NCBI GenBank assembly: GCA_025061935.1
Contig: JANWZY010000135.1
Span: 1-7,766, forward strand
DNA: 7,766 nt
Source: Verrucomicrobiia bacterium
Lineage (GTDB): Bacteria > Verrucomicrobiota > Verrucomicrobiia > Limisphaerales > DTLC01
Direction: 5' to 3'
In this document: piece after piece, positions 1 to 5,313 of the stretch
Layout of the letters: every line of letters begins with the position of its first letter
Numbering within the stretch: position 1 is the first letter of the stretch
Translations under genes and position numbers: made by a program
Notes under the pieces: model-generated
Databases searched by the model: none
What the model was told of the DNA's origin: nothing
Seen by the model: only the letters and a program-made list of their open reading frames with translations

Positions 1-1
1 A

Positions 2-376
2 GTCGGGGAACGGCTCGGGATAATCGACCAATTCCAAGGGGTGGACGAGTTTAAAGCAAATGCCGACGGGTCGTTCGAGGTGCTGGAGCGCATCGAGGGC
101 GGCAAACATCAGGTCTCAAAGTGCGCCGGGCCGCCGGCTGTGATCGGGTGGGCGACCGGCAACCTGCCCGAGCCGAAGAACAACCCGCAGCTCGGCATGC
201 TCAACATGCGGACGGTTATGCCAGCACTGCAAAAGGCCAAGCCGGTAAAACTGCCCGGTGAAGGCTTGACATTCGTCAGTGTCACGCTGCCCAAGCAGCA
301 GCGCGAAACGCGCGTAGTAAAGGACAAGTCACCCGAAGAAATCGCCAAGGAAATTGTCGAGTGGATCAAAAAATAA
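2..376 (+). CDS. etfB: Electron transfer flavoprotein, beta subunit (C-terminal part)
   Basis: Open from the left edge in frame 2, with 124 visible residues ending at TAA 374-376. ETF-beta proteins are usually about 250-260 residues, so roughly the N-terminal half lies outside the window. The family hallmark is recognisable though divergent: 'VLERIEGGKHQV' followed by 'PPAVIG' corresponds to the usual 'R-E-x-GG-x-x-x-V...LPAVVT' segment. A downstream 'NNPQLGMLNMRTVMPALQKAKPVKL' stretch matches the canonical 'P-x-L-x-x-IMKAKKKPI' region. The beta subunit binds AMP and docks the partner dehydrogenase; with EtfA it forms a soluble cytoplasmic FAD-containing heterodimer carrying electrons from acyl-CoA or other flavin dehydrogenases. 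The etfA gene follows on the same strand, which supports the call. An internal GTG at 41 could be mistaken for a start, but the frame and the homology continue upstream of it. Confidence 0.85.
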   Translation, partial: VGERLGIIDQFQGVDEFKANADGSFEVLERIEGGKHQVSKCAGPPAVIGWATGNLPEPKNNPQLGMLNMRTVMPALQKAKPVKLPGEGLTFVSVTLPKQQRETRVVKDKSPEEIAKEIVEWIKK

Positions 377-429
377 CTCAAATCGCCAAAACCTTGATCC
401 TCAATCCCGAACTACCAGAGCAGGGGAGA

Positions 430-477
430 GGTGGCTGGCGCGAGACACAAAAGAACAAGCTCGCGTAACGCGCCACC
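430..477 (+). promoter_or_regulatory. Imperfect stem-loop between etfB and etfA
   Basis: In the 125-nt gap between the two ETF genes, GGTGGC (430-435) can pair with GCCACC (472-477), and CGCGAG (439-444) with CTCGCG (460-465). An asymmetric internal loop separates the two 6-bp helices, and the apical loop is A-rich and 15 nt long (445-459). The element ends 24 nt before the etfA ATG and has no T-tract, so it does not look like an intrinsic terminator. An mRNA processing or stability hairpin, or translational control of etfA, would fit the position. Short helices of this kind do arise by chance in GC-rich DNA, so the call is tentative. Confidence 0.35.
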
Positions 478-501
478 CGGAAAAATTGTAAGAGTACCAA
501 T

Positions 502-1548
502 ATGGAAAACATTCTTCTGTTGGTTCATACAGAGCCTGATGGTTCACTGGCCAAATCCGCAGGCGAAGCGTTGCGCGCGGCTCGAACACTGAACAAAGCC
601 ATCGCGGGTTCAAATCTTGTCGTCGGCCTGGTCGGCGAAACTGTTCAAGCCGCGGCAAATTCCATCGCCGGCTGCCCGGCTACAAAGTTTTTCGGTGTGG
701 CCGGGCCAGACTTTGCACATGCACGTTACTCAACCGACGCGGCCGCTGCCGAAGCCATCTGCAAAGCAGCCCAAGCCACGATCATCGTCGCCCCTGCGAC
801 CACGCGCTGGAACCGCGTATTGCCTGGTGTTGCGCATCGGCTCGGCGGCCGCGCAGATACACATGTCACAGCCGTGGACGACGCCGAAGGGAAGCCGGTC
901 ATACGCCGGTGGTACTACCGCCAGCGCATGGAAGCCGCGCTAACCCGCACGCACCGGCCGTGGTTCATCCTGGTTGATCCTGGCAGCCAAGCGCCCTGCG
1001 AGTGCGGCCCAGGCACGGCCCATGTCGAGATGGTTACGGTCAACCTTCCCGATTCATGCAAACGTACCACTGTCCTAGGCGTGCGCGAACCGCGCACAGC
1101 CGGAACCGAGCTGCAGACGATCCGGCCGGATGCAGAGCTGCTTTTCGTTGCCGGCGCGGGTTGGACCAAAAAACAGGCCGACGGCAAAGTCCACCTGGAA
1201 GAAGCAGAAAAACTCATCTTGGAGTTCCTCAATCTCACTGGCGCGTCCTTGGGCAGTACCAAATCTCTGGTAGATCTCGGTGCCGAAGGCCAACCAGTGC
1301 TGTCGTTCCTGTCGCACTTGAACCAGATCGGCCAAACTGGTTCGACCCCGCGCCACCCCAAAGGCTTGGCCACTTGCTGTCACGGCGAGGAACCACACAC
1401 GATCGGCTGGCGCTTTATCGCCGAACGCCGCGCGATCAATCTCGATCCAAACTGCGGCTGGGCGCGCGGCAAGGCCGACGTGCTCTACGTCGCCGACGCC
1501 TTCCAAGTCATGGCCAAAGTAAACGAACTGTTGGGAGCAAAGAAATAG
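502..1548 (+). CDS. etfA: Electron transfer flavoprotein, alpha subunit (divergent)
   Basis: A protein of 348 residues, near or slightly above the usual 310-340. The N-terminal half starts with the typical strand 'MENILLLVH' and has 'ATIIVAPATTRWNRVLPGVAHRLGG' (about 92-116), which matches the EtfA 'D-x-V-L...R-D-x-x-P-x-x-A-x-x-L' region. The C-terminal FAD domain keeps the family spacing. GQTG is at 277-280; a histidine (H299) lies exactly 22 residues after that first Gly, as in canonical EtfA; and AINLDP (311-316) begins 12 residues after the His. Compared with human ETF-alpha, T279, H299 and N313 correspond to T266, H286 and N300, whereas the flavin-contacting R249 is replaced by K254 (in 'TKSLVDLG'). 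The usual 'SGAIQH' reads 'HGEEPH', the 'GRG' turn reads 'GAG' (218-220), and about 8 extra residues lie between VDxG and GQTG. The start is ATG 502 with a weak AGAG site 7 nt upstream. It probably forms the ETF heterodimer with the upstream etfB product. Confidence 0.87.
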   Translation: MENILLLVHTEPDGSLAKSAGEALRAARTLNKAIAGSNLVVGLVGETVQAAANSIAGCPATKFFGVAGPDFAHARYSTDAAAAEAICKAAQATIIVAPATTRWNRVLPGVAHRLGGRADTHVTAVDDAEGKPVIRRWYYRQRMEAALTRTHRPWFILVDPGSQAPCECGPGTAHVEMVTVNLPDSCKRTTVLGVREPRTAGTELQTIRPDAELLFVAGAGWTKKQADGKVHLEEAEKLILEFLNLTGASLGSTKSLVDLGAEGQPVLSFLSHLNQIGQTGSTPRHPKGLATCCHGEEPHTIGWRFIAERRAINLDPNCGWARGKADVLYVADAFQVMAKVNELLGAKK

Positions 1549-1561
1549 TGTGTCATTACCC

Positions 1562-1583
1562 CAACTCTGAGGAAACTGAGTTG
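1562..1583 (+). terminator. Possible hairpin 3' of etfA
   Basis: CAACTC (1562-1567) and GAGTTG (1578-1583) can form a 6-bp stem around a 10-nt loop, beginning 14 nt after the etfA stop codon. The position is right for a 3'-end signal, but the stem is short, not GC-rich and not followed by a T-tract. It may therefore be coincidental or act only as a 3' stabilising hairpin. Confidence 0.2.
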
Positions 1584-1798
1584 ACAGGAAGCACTGCAAC
1601 GAAATTACTTACCCGCCCCCAATAGCGGATGCATCTCGACAAAAATGGCCTTAGCCGTGCAATGAGCAATATACCCAGGAACAAGCCTGCAATGTGTAAC
1701 TTTTTAGGCCAGGTACCTGGAGTGGCCAGCGCAAACTCTAGCGCTGCGGCCGATTACCATGCTTTGGAAAGCAAGTATAGCTCGCATGTACCTTTCCA

Positions 1799-1942
1799 TC
1801 AAACCAGCACAGAATCTGTTAGTTGAGACCAAGTTCCTTCCACTTGCCACGCGCCGTTTCTGAAGCAAGCGCGGTCAACGCACGGGTTAACACAAGCCCA
1901 TAGCACACCACCAAAAAGCAATAGTACGATTACAAAAAACAT
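1799..1942 (-). CDS. Doubtful 47-residue membrane-type small ORF
   Basis: This minus-strand frame from ATG 1942 to the stop at 1799 would encode 47 residues. It begins with an uninterrupted hydrophobic run 'MFFVIVLLLFGGVLWAC' followed by 'VNPCVDRACFRNGAW', a shape compatible with a signal anchor or a poor lipoprotein signal (Trp at -2 of the lipobox is atypical). Three cysteines cluster after or at the end of the hydrophobic segment. Against it: there is no clear Shine-Dalgarno site, codon use is not strongly GC3-biased like the neighbouring real genes, and no family is recognised. It could equally be chance. It lies about 90 nt downstream of the PAS gene on the same strand. Confidence 0.2.
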   Translation of the reverse strand: MFFVIVLLLFGGVLWACVNPCVDRACFRNGAWQVEGTWSQLTDSVLV

Positions 1943-1955
1943 GGTAGCAAGTTTG

Positions 1956-1973
1956 GCCCTCGACCCCGAGGGC
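1956..1973. terminator. GC-rich hairpin downstream of the PAS gene
   Basis: GCCCTCG (1956-1962) pairs perfectly with CGAGGGC (1967-1973) across an ACCC loop, a 7-bp stem. It lies 61 nt beyond the stop codon of the minus-strand PAS gene, in the convergent gap with etfA, where a bidirectional terminator would be useful. There is no T-run on either side, so it is not a standard Rho-independent terminator. A simple 3' hairpin is the safer reading. Confidence 0.35.
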
Positions 1974-2033
1974 TCAATCACGACACCATGCGCAAAACCA
2001 CGAACAAGCAAATGGGCGGCAGGTCTGACCAAC

Positions 2034-2525
2034 CTATGGATGGTGCCGGCGCGCTTTGCTTTCGCGGTGCTCGCGCAACACGGCAAAAAATTGGTTCGCC
2101 TCGGGATCGAACGGATTCACCAGGAGCCGTTCTTTCATACGATACTCTTCTAGTTCAGTAACATCTTCGTGCTCGGATACAAAATAGATCGGCTTGCCGC
2201 GCTCGCCGTAAATCGGGTAACAGGTCCAGTTCATCATGAACGGCTCGCCGTTTTTCCGGTAGTTCCACGTCTGCCCATGAAACACCTGCCGCGCTTGCAA
2301 TGCCGACTTGAGCCGCTGCAGCACCGAACGGTCGGTGTGTTTACCCTGCAGGATCCGGGGCGTTTTGCCGATGAGTTCGTCGCGGCTGTACCCGGTCATC
2401 TTAAGGAACGCGCGGTTCACATATATAATCCGCGGGCCGCGCGGAGGCTCGAGATTCACGTCTGTAACCATTATACCGCGCCTCAGATTTTCCAGTACAA
2501 TTAGCCAGTCGAATTTTAGCTGCAT
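2034..2525 (-). CDS. Stand-alone PAS-domain protein (LOV-like, cysteine-less)
   Basis: A protein of 163 residues with essentially one PAS fold at about 8-125 and a short charged tail. Recognisable steps are 'GIMVTDVN' (17-24), 'RIIYVNRAFLKMTGYSRDELIGKTPRILQG' (32-61), 'HGQTWNYRKNGEPF' (83-96) and the closing 'YFVSEHEDVTE' (114-124). The helix motif 'GKTPRILQGKHTDR' resembles the LOV motif GRNCRFLQGxxTDR, but the photoactive cysteine is Pro56. N88 aligns with the first flavin-contacting Asn, while the second Asn position is M98 and the late Gln position is H119. A blue-light flavin adduct is therefore unlikely; it may sense another ligand or mediate protein contacts. There is no kinase, GGDEF or DNA-binding output domain, so it would need a partner. 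The start is ATG 2525 with only a weak GAGAG upstream. Confidence 0.85.
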   Translation of the reverse strand: MQLKFDWLIVLENLRRGIMVTDVNLEPPRGPRIIYVNRAFLKMTGYSRDELIGKTPRILQGKHTDRSVLQRLKSALQARQVFHGQTWNYRKNGEPFMMNWTCYPIYGERGKPIYFVSEHEDVTELEEYRMKERLLVNPFDPEANQFFAVLREHRESKARRHHP

Positions 2526-2896
2526 TTCAGTACGCTCTCGGTTCGACCAAAACTTTGCACACTCTGGTTGCTAAACGCAAAAACAAAAATGCCGGCAACA
2601 CGCAAAAGCAGTGTAACCTGCGTCGTCTTGGAGAAGCCCGAGAGTTGATGAATTCCTACCCTCCAACACGCACTTAGGCCGTCTCGCCGGGTCGGGTTCG
2701 GGCTTGCCCACAAAATGCCCGTGGGTCAAAAACAGCCGAGTTGTTTTGGCGTTCGGGGCGGGCGCCGTTCTCAAACCGCAGTAACCGAACCCGGGCGAAT
2801 ACGCTCAAGATAAAAGTGATCGTGCCAAGAGCCGCCAAGAACGGGATTTTACTTTTGTGCAGCGGTTAGGTAATCAGGTTTTTTGCCGAGTGAAAT

Positions 2897-2973
2897 GCAT
2901 TGCAAAATGCGCAGGAACCGGATGACGCCGGGCGAACAGCCCGATCCGGAACGTATTGAGCATTGGTATGCTC
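2897..2973. other. Cluster of three tandem inverted repeats (possible structured RNA)
   Basis: Three hairpins follow each other in 77 nt. The first is GCATT (2897-2901)/AATGC (2906-2910) with a GCAA loop of the GNRA type when read on the plus strand. The second is a two-part stem, CCGGAT (2918-2923)/ATCCGG (2944-2949) enclosing CGGGC (2929-2933)/GCCCG (2939-2943), with a 5-nt bulge. The third is GAGCAT (2958-2963)/ATGCTC (2968-2973) with a TGGT loop. No known RNA family is recognised. Individually such hairpins are not rare; their adjacency in non-coding DNA is what makes them notable. The strand is undetermined. Confidence 0.25.
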
Positions 2974-3161
2974 GGAACGAAATGCGTCCACCCCCAGCGC
3001 AAGTATTTCAGTTCGGGCGGTGCGCACGTTAACTGGGCGAAAGTAGTCTGTCAGAAAAACAACGCACACAAGAAAGTCTGATTCCTCGAGTGCTACGTGG
3101 GTTTACGCAAGTAGTATAGAGACGGACTAAAGGACAAAGCGACCGCACACAAACGGATACT

Positions 3162-3184
3162 AGGAGTGCTGCAGCCAGGAGTGC
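3162..3184. repeat. Short direct repeat AGGAGTGC, two copies
   Basis: The octamer AGGAGTGC occurs at 3162-3169 and again at 3177-3184, 15 nt apart, immediately before a plus-strand open frame. It may be part of a larger dispersed intergenic element, but only this pair is visible in the window. Confidence 0.3.
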
Positions 3185-3361
3185 CGTAAAGTGCTCAACT
3201 CATCCATTTTGGATTTGCGCAAAAACAGCGTCGAAGCACGGATTTGCGGTCTGTGGTTGATTGGTGTGCCAAATGCGAGTTTACAGCAGCGCTGAATCGC
3301 AGACGCGGTTCTGCGAAGCCTGTGCTGGCGTGCGTCAAGTCATGCAAAGCCGCGCAGCTCG

Positions 3362-3775
3362 TTAGCGATTCCAAAACTCGGGCGTTGATTGAAGAAGGCT
3401 GACAATAGCGGCATCGGCAGCGGGGAAGTCGAACTGCGTAAGTTCATCGCAACCGACCCATGCGAAATCCTTGCACCCCAGGGGTTTCGGGTCGCCACCG
3501 ATCCACTCGCACAGGTAAAAGTTCAAGTGTACCGTGCGCTCGGGATACCGATGCGTGATGCTTTGGATCAACCCGCCTACGCGCACTGCGATACCGAGTT
3601 CTTCACGCAGTTCACGCTCTAGGCACTGTTCGAATGTTTCGTGCGGTCTGCGCTTGCCACCAGGGAATTCCCACAACCCACCCAAGTGCGCTTCGGGATA
3701 CCGTTGCGTGATGAGCACTTTGCCGTTGTGGAAAATTATGGCTGCAGCGACCTCGACCTCAGCAGTTTCGTTCAT
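3362..3775 (-). CDS. MutT-type Nudix hydrolase
   Basis: A protein of 137 residues, typical of MutT-family enzymes. The Nudix box is perfect: G40-x5-E46-x7-R54-E55-L56-R57-E58-E59-L60-G61-I62, preceded by 'LGGLWEFPGGK' (31-41), the arrangement found in MutT and related (deoxy)nucleoside triphosphate pyrophosphohydrolases. R54 and the acidic residues E55, E58 and E59 would support catalysis and bind Mg2+ for hydrolysis to the nucleoside monophosphate and pyrophosphate. 'FDFPAAD' (115-121) corresponds to the 'FPPAN' nucleotide-base loop of E. coli MutT, with Asp121 where MutT has the base-reading Asn. Likely role: cleaning oxidised or modified dNTPs; the exact substrate cannot be told. The open frame extends upstream to 4060, but that part is antisense to nothing and overlaps ugd, so ATG 3775 is preferred: homology begins just after it, and the ATG overlaps the stop of the small upstream frame (ATGA). 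Confidence 0.9.
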   Translation of the reverse strand: MNETAEVEVAAAIIFHNGKVLITQRYPEAHLGGLWEFPGGKRRPHETFEQCLERELREELGIAVRVGGLIQSITHRYPERTVHLNFYLCEWIGGDPKPLGCKDFAWVGCDELTQFDFPAADAAIVSLLQSTPEFWNR

Positions 3776-3903
3776 ACGCTTTTGGCATAAACGTCCACAA
3801 TTTCGTACCGGTGCAGCCGGCGCGTGGCGTACAGGTGGAACAGACCGCTGCCGAGCAATGCAATGACATGATAGAGTTTGGGGGCGAAGCGCGTGGGTAT
3901 CAA
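3772..3903 (-). CDS. Small 43-residue ORF joining ugd and the Nudix gene
   Basis: A short minus-strand frame that exactly fills the space between ugd and the Nudix gene. A TTG start (3903-3901) overlaps the ugd stop as TTGA, and its TGA stop (3774-3772) overlaps the Nudix start as ATGA. The predicted peptide begins 'MIPTRFAPKLYHVIALLG' and ends 'EIVDVYAKSV'. It has a moderately hydrophobic stretch at about 10-26 followed by basic residues (RRLHR, 28-32). Most codons end in G or C, as in the neighbouring real genes, whereas the overlapping Nudix-frame extension does not look protein-like. No family is recognised. The two back-to-back overlaps suggest a translationally coupled cistron. Alternatives are a decayed gene remnant or a chance frame with a non-ATG start. 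Confidence 0.5.
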   Translation of the reverse strand: MIPTRFAPKLYHVIALLGSGLFHLYATRRLHRYEIVDVYAKSV

Positions 3904-5189
3904 CGGCCAATGCTTTTGTAGATGAACCCGAGCCGTGCCATTTCCGCCGGGTCGAACAGGTTCCGGCCATCGAAAATGATCGGCTGTACCATCGTTCTTC
4001 GAGCCCGTTCAAGATCGAGCTGTTTAAACTCGTCCCACTCGGTTGCAATAACCAGCGCATCGCACCCGTCCGGGACTGCGTTCATGTCATCAACGAACGT
4101 GACGTCCTTTAGCACTGCCCGGGCTTTTTCCATAGCCTTCGGGTCATGCACACGCAATATTGCCCCTTGGCCCTGTAGCCTGTGACAAAGCTCGATTGCG
4201 GGCGAGACGCGCACGTCATCGGTGTTTTTCTTGAAGGCCAGCCCAAGCACACCTATTGTTTTGCCTTTGACCACCCAGAGCGTATCGGTGATTTTTTTGA
4301 TGAACCGGTCCATTTGCATCGCATTGATGCGTTGGACCTCTTTCAGCAGCGCGAAGTCGTAGCCGACCTGCTCGGCGATCTTGATAAACGCGCTCAGGTC
4401 TTTGGGGAAACAACTGCCGCCGAACCCGAGCGATGCGTCCAAGAACGCGCGCCCGATGCGCTTGTCCATGCCCATGCCGTTCGCGACCTCGACCACATTG
4501 GCACCGGTAGCCTCGCAGATGACGGAAATCGCGTTGATGTATGAAATTTTTAATGCGAGGAACGAATTGGACGCGTGTTTGATCAACTCAGCCGAGTTAA
4601 TATCGGTCACCAGTATCGGCGCATTGAATGGGGCATAGATTTCCTTCAACGCGGGCACAGGCCGTTGCGATTGGACGCCGATGACAATCCTGTCCGGGTG
4701 CATGAAGTCTTCTACGGCCGAGCCTTCACGCAAAAACTCGGGGTTGCTCGCGACGTCGAACTCAACCTGGGCCTTGCGGAAACGCCGAATTGTCTCCGCC
4801 ACCTTTTCGCCCGTCTTGACCGGCACCGTGCTTTTGTCCACTACAATTTTGTAACTATCCATTGCTGCGGAAATCTCGCGCGTGACTTTCTCGATGAAGC
4901 TCATGTCCACGGAACCGTCGGGCAGGGGCGGGGTAGGCACCGCGATAAAGATCACATCGGAATTTCGCACCCCTTCAGCTATGCTGGTCGAAAAGCTGAG
5001 GCGCCCCGCAGCGGTGTTTTTCTTCACAAGCTCTTCCAGGCCCGGCTCGTAAATGGGCATCCCACCGCGCTTGAGCAGCTCGATCTTGGCCTCGTCGTTA
5101 TCGACACAAATGACGTTATGCCCGACTTCAGCCAGGCACGTGCCCGTGACCAGGCCGACGTAACCTGTACCAATGACGCTAAGTCTCAT
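3900..5189 (-). CDS. ugd: UDP-glucose 6-dehydrogenase
   Basis: A protein of 429 residues, typical for bacterial UGD. It oxidises UDP-glucose to UDP-glucuronate with two NAD+, in the cytosol, supplying precursors for capsule, exopolysaccharide or LPS sugars. The NAD-binding Rossmann domain shows G7-x-G9-x-x-G12 and the acidic D30 that selects NAD. 'AVPTPPLPDGSVD' (83-95), 'DKSTVPVKTG' (118-127) and 'SNPEFLREGSAVEDF' (148-162) follow. The central helix has K214 and N219 ('LALKISYIN'), and the catalytic loop is 'GFGGSCFPKDL' with the nucleophile C260 and D264. The C-terminal sugar-nucleotide domain has 'GLAFKKNTDDVRVSPAIEL' (316-334) and ends 'IFDGRNLFDP...GFIYKSIGR'. All key residues are present. 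ATG 5189 is preferred over an in-frame TTG at 5201 because family members begin just before the 'LSVIGTGYVGL' strand; no strong Shine-Dalgarno site supports either. It sits 124 nt downstream of the TPR gene, and its stop overlaps the next small frame. No polysaccharide gene cluster is visible nearby. Confidence 0.97.
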   Translation of the reverse strand: MRLSVIGTGYVGLVTGTCLAEVGHNVICVDNDEAKIELLKRGGMPIYEPGLEELVKKNTAAGRLSFSTSIAEGVRNSDVIFIAVPTPPLPDGSVDMSFIEKVTREISAAMDSYKIVVDKSTVPVKTGEKVAETIRRFRKAQVEFDVASNPEFLREGSAVEDFMHPDRIVIGVQSQRPVPALKEIYAPFNAPILVTDINSAELIKHASNSFLALKISYINAISVICEATGANVVEVANGMGMDKRIGRAFLDASLGFGGSCFPKDLSAFIKIAEQVGYDFALLKEVQRINAMQMDRFIKKITDTLWVVKGKTIGVLGLAFKKNTDDVRVSPAIELCHRLQGQGAILRVHDPKAMEKARAVLKDVTFVDDMNAVPDGCDALVIATEWDEFKQLDLERARRTMVQPIIFDGRNLFDPAEMARLGFIYKSIGR

Positions 5190-5313
5190 TGTGCTCAACA
5201 ATAGCCGGGGCTAAAACGCCCGACGTCCTTCACTCGATGCAATGCAAATCATGCTGGTCGAAAACCCCCGTTCCGGAGCGGCCGCGCGCGAACATCGTGT
5301 TCCGGCCACTTGG

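Larger units (their letters stand above)
1549..2033. other. Convergent intergenic region between etfA and the PAS gene
   Basis: A 485-nt stretch with no convincing gene, lying between two converging transcription units where termination signals are expected. It holds four small inverted repeats: CAACTC/GAGTTG at 1562-1583, the perfect palindrome CCAGGTACCTGG at 1709-1720, CAGCGC/GCGCTG at 1727-1746, and a GC-rich hairpin at 1956-1973. None is followed by a T-run on either strand. A weak 47-codon minus-strand frame (1799-1942) is listed separately. A plus-strand open frame at 1629-1826 has no family resemblance and no ribosome-binding site, and was not accepted. Confidence 0.6.
2526..3361. other. 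836-nt gap without a convincing gene
   Basis: Lies upstream of the PAS gene and downstream of the Nudix gene. The minus-strand open frames inside it (2516-2713, 2571-2774, 2866-3069) overlap one another or lack domain signatures and ribosome-binding sites, so none was accepted. The content I can point to is a cluster of three adjacent hairpins at 2897-2973, a short direct repeat AGGAGTGC at 3162-3169 and 3177-3184, and a 34-codon plus-strand frame at 3191-3295. Any promoter for the PAS gene must lie near 2540-2620, but I see no convincing -35/-10 pair. Confidence 0.6.

Noticed and set aside
1002..1625. Plus-strand 207-codon frame overlapping etfA
   Set aside because: Arg/Pro-rich out-of-frame translation of etfA; the etfA frame carries the family motifs throughout.
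1709..1720. Perfect 12-bp palindrome CCAGGTACCTGG as an operator
   Set aside because: About two perfect 12-bp palindromes are expected by chance in 7.8 kb, and exactly two were noticed (the other at 6281-6292). Neither is placed at a recognised promoter.
2516..2774. Two overlapping minus-strand frames upstream of the PAS gene
   Set aside because: They overlap each other in different frames, lack ribosome-binding sites and show no domain-like pattern.
3776..4060. N-terminal extension of the Nudix frame up to 4060
   Set aside because: It overlaps the conserved 3' end of ugd, gives Ser/Arg/Cys-rich sequence without domain similarity, and the Nudix fold begins right after ATG 3775.
4575..5204. 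Plus-strand 209-codon open frame opposite ugd
   Set aside because: It is a shadow of the strongly conserved ugd coding sequence, has no family motif, and its composition follows from the opposite strand.
4981..5262. Repeated 14-mer ATGCTGGTCGAAAA (near 4983 inside ugd and near 5249 upstream of it)
   Set aside because: Only two copies, one within conserved coding sequence, with no flanking similarity; a chance match is plausible.
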